Below are positions 32,326 through 34,087 of a stretch of DNA of 34,087 nucleotides, piece by piece. The position numbers were made by a program, and so were the translations under genes. This DNA is from CAYXDO01 sp964463485 (GTDB lineage: Bacteria; Myxococcota; Kuafuiibacteriia; Kuafuiibacteriales; Kuafuiibacteriaceae), in contig CAYXDO010000122.1 in assembly GCA_964463485.1 (NCBI GenBank), positions 1 through 34,087 of the forward strand. The letters run 5' to 3'. Below the pieces are notes generated by a model. The model was not told the DNA's origin. It worked only from the letters and a program-made list of their open reading frames with translations, and made no database searches. Within the stretch, counting starts at the first letter, position 1. Every line of letters starts with the position of its first letter.

Positions 32326-33458
32326 TATCGAGGCTCAATTTCTCGAGACGCCAGGGCGGCGATCTCTCGCTCGTTGAAATGCACACCGTCAGGATTCTCG
32401 CGATCAACGCGAATCAGTGAGACGTCTCCGTCGGTACCTGCTCGGCCGTTTGTGATTGCGGCGAGCGCATGGACGCAGTCGTAGCTGTGGGTCGTCGCGA
32501 AGACGCGCACGTTGAGACGGCTCGCCGTCTCGAATACGAGCCTCCACATCCTTCTCATCACCGTGTGATGTAGACCCGTGTCGATCTCATCGATGAGTAA
32601 GAATCCGTCTCGGGAGGCGGCCAAGGAAAGCGCGATCGCGAGCATGCGACTCATTCCGTCGCCCAAGCTCCCAAGCGGCACCGGCTCGTTGGTTCCCCGC
32701 ACTCCGACCACAATCGCCCGTGAGCGCATGCCTCGCTCGACAGCAGCAATCCTCGTAACCGTGTCCTCGACGGTGTTGAGCGCTAGAACCACTCCCGGCT
32801 CCTCTGCCGTCAGAACTACGCGATCGTACAATCTCGCAAGCGACGCTTGAGAGAGGGAAGAGGTACTGATGAATTGGACGGAGGCCGACGGGTTACCGCT
32901 TCCGACAATCATCGCCGCGTCTTCGGTCAGTATTCCTCCCAGTTGCAGCGCAGCGCGACCGATCAGTTCGTTTCCGGATCGGACCTCGAGGAACCTCGGA
33001 ACGCGCTCCTGTTCGACGATTTCTTCCTCTGTTCGAACCAAGTCGCCCGAATGCCGCATGGACCGACGCACCTCCCGACGCCACAATGACAGCTGTTCTT
33101 CGTCTTCCGCTGACAACCGCGGAGCCGCAACACTGAGATCGGCCTCCACCGAATTGGCATCGCGGCAAGAGACTCGCAGCGGGTCACCTTCCAGCGACCG
33201 CCCGTGGAAAAGATGGCGAGCGTCGAAAGCTCTCGAATGTCGGGACTCTTCTCGGGAGGGCAGCGAATCCTCGGCGCGGCGAGACAAAGAGGCGATCAGT
33301 GCGCGAAGGTCTCCGCCAAGGGCGAGAAAGTGCAGTGCCTCCAGAACCGATGTCTTGCCCGAGTTGTTGGACCCAACCAGAAGGTTGACACGGCCCAGCC
33401 CAGTCAGGCGAAGCTGCCGAAATGCCCGGAAGTTCTCTATTGTTAGGGTTCGAAACAT
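32325..33458 (-). CDS. AAA/ABC-type ATPase, OLD/PARIS-like partner of the TOPRIM protein
   Basis: 377 residues, ATG with gaggag 5 bp upstream. It begins MFRTLTIENFRAFRQLRL, typical of RecF/SMC/OLD-type ATPases. Walker A is GSNNSGKT (29-36), the signature-like segment is LGDGMSRMLAIALSLA, Walker B is FLLIDEIDTGLHH (~285-297) and the switch His is ATTHSYD. Between Walker A and the signature lies a coiled or helical insertion (~60-200). Such ATPases sense phage or foreign DNA events and control a linked TOPRIM nuclease. The length (377) is shorter than full OLD proteins (~550-600) because TOPRIM is encoded separately. Confidence 0.9.
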   Translation of the reverse strand: MFRTLTIENFRAFRQLRLTGLGRVNLLVGSNNSGKTSVLEALHFLALGGDLRALIASLSRRAEDSLPSREESRHSRAFDARHLFHGRSLEGDPLRVSCRDANSVEADLSVAAPRLSAEDEEQLSLWRREVRRSMRHSGDLVRTEEEIVEQERVPRFLEVRSGNELIGRAALQLGGILTEDAAMIVGSGNPSASVQFISTSSLSQASLARLYDRVVLTAEEPGVVLALNTVEDTVTRIAAVERGMRSRAIVVGVRGTNEPVPLGSLGDGMSRMLAIALSLAASRDGFLLIDEIDTGLHHTVMRRMWRLVFETASRLNVRVFATTHSYDCVHALAAITNGRAGTDGDVSLIRVDRENPDGVHFNEREIAALASREIEPR

Positions 33459-33476
33459 GGTCGCTCCTCGCGCAAC

Positions 33477-33593
33477 TTACTTGTCTACAGTGTCGTCGAG
33501 CATGAGGTCACGCAATGCCCGCCTGGTCTCGGCGACTTTGATGGCGTCTTCAAGCGGGTTTCTAAACGATCTTCGATCGCCTCTGGAACTCGT
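33477..33593 (-). pseudogene. Possible C-terminal remnant of a small gene upstream of the ATPase
   Basis: A 38-codon open frame ends in taa 18 bp before the ATPase ATG and reads ...PLEDAIKVAETRRALRDLM..., a plausible helical C-terminus with G/C-rich third positions. It has no start codon in a useful place. The neighbouring frame just upstream (33570-33697) reads EPERVPEAIEDRLE, and one frameshift near 33560 would join the two. It may be a broken small gene, or chance. Confidence 0.2.
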
Positions 33594-33866
33594 TCAGGTT
33601 CAACCGAAGCCCAGCCGCGCCCCGTATCCCATGGCTCCGCGCTGGCTGGCAACTCCCCTGTGTGGCAGGCAGGCCGGGAACTGCGGCTCGACGGCTATAC
33701 TGCCGATGGCGGCGCGGTCAGAAGCGACATCGGCGAGCTCGATAGCAGCGGTCGTTCCTTGGCCGAATGGCACGCACGCGGCCGGGCATTTGCGGAACAG
33801 ATCAGTTCGCTGACATCGATCGCTGCGACCACGCAAGACCCACGCGGGCGAGCAAAAGCCCGGTAG

Positions 33867-34087
33867 TCTCGGGACCGGGACCCGGACCGGATCGAGCTAG
33901 AGCCTGTTGAACGAAGCCGCTTCGCGGCGGTCTGAATCCGTGCGTGCATCTGAGTCTCTGCTCGAATCGGCCCGTGACCGATAACCAAGTCAGTGGCCGA
34001 GCTCGAGTCCGTCGCCGGGTCTCCGTCCCCGAGTCCGAGTCCGTCACCGGGCCCGAGTCCGTCACCGGGCCCGAGTCCGTCACCGGG
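33867..34087. other. Low-complexity non-coding tail
   Basis: No gene is supported here, nor between 33594 and 33866, where the only plus-strand frame (33660-33866) lacks a recognisable protein. The tract holds short gggaccc-type runs (33875-33895), a small hairpin gccgc-ttc-gcggc (33916-33928) and then the tandem array at the window end. Confidence 0.5.
34034..34087. repeat. 18-bp tandem repeat, cut by window end
   Basis: The unit cccgagtccgtcaccggg occurs three times without gaps: 34034-34051 (first base t), 34052-34069 and 34070-34087. Shorter gagtccg units precede it from about 33998. The array runs into the window edge, so its full size is unknown. Confidence 0.9.

Noticed and set aside
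33660..33866. 68-residue plus-strand open frame at the right end
   Set aside because: No recognisable domain or Shine-Dalgarno; the frame is open upstream without a start. It could be a fragment, but nothing supports a gene.

Overview
The window looks like a chromosomal segment of a high-GC, predatory-type deltaproteobacterium (Myxococcota; the Polyangiales/Sandaracinaceae style fits best). The signs are strong G/C third-position bias, many GTG starts, 4-bp gene overlaps, a Hanks-type Ser/Thr kinase with C-terminal membrane helices, exported SUMF1-domain proteins, multihaem cytochromes, giant lipoproteins (RHS, alpha-2-macroglobulin) and a near-consensus sigma-54 promoter. This placement is inference from gene style; no rRNA or other taxonomic marker is present.

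Left part (1-13.2 kb): a ~2000-residue RHS/YD-repeat lipoprotein with a teneurin-like domain order and a FecR-like tail. It is convergent with a minus-strand group of FmdB zinc ribbon, creatininase-family amidohydrolase, membrane fatty-acid desaturase and M20 peptidase. Divergent from these are a small unknown protein, tRNA-Cys(GCA) and a membrane Ser/Thr kinase whose catalytic-loop Asn is replaced by Ala. A seven-site membrane-anchored cytochrome c follows on the minus strand.

Middle (13.4-18.4 kb): an alpha-2-macroglobulin lipoprotein with an intact CxEQ thioester, preceded by a sigma-54 type -24/-12 promoter and followed by REP-like hairpins.

Right-centre (18.6-31.5 kb): the most striking feature is a run of eight same-strand genes. 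Six of the seven junctions overlap (five by 4 bp, one by 17 bp) and the seventh has a 7-bp gap. Order: class II DAHP synthase, chorismatase/RidA-fold protein, exported SUMF1 protein with a shortened core, ResB, CcsA, an HzsA-like large cytochrome with several non-canonical haem motifs, a beta-propeller/MauG-type cytochrome with a CX4CH insertion, and a second exported SUMF1 protein. I infer a dedicated periplasmic redox system: a chorismate-derived aromatic made in the cytoplasm, its own System II cytochrome c synthetase, and two large haem proteins that need maturation. I know of no named system with this composition.

Right end (31.5-34.1 kb): visibly lower-GC DNA with a two-gene minus-strand cassette, an OLD/PARIS-like AAA ATPase and a separate TOPRIM protein overlapping by one base. 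It is a probable horizontally acquired anti-phage module, flanked by low-complexity repeats.
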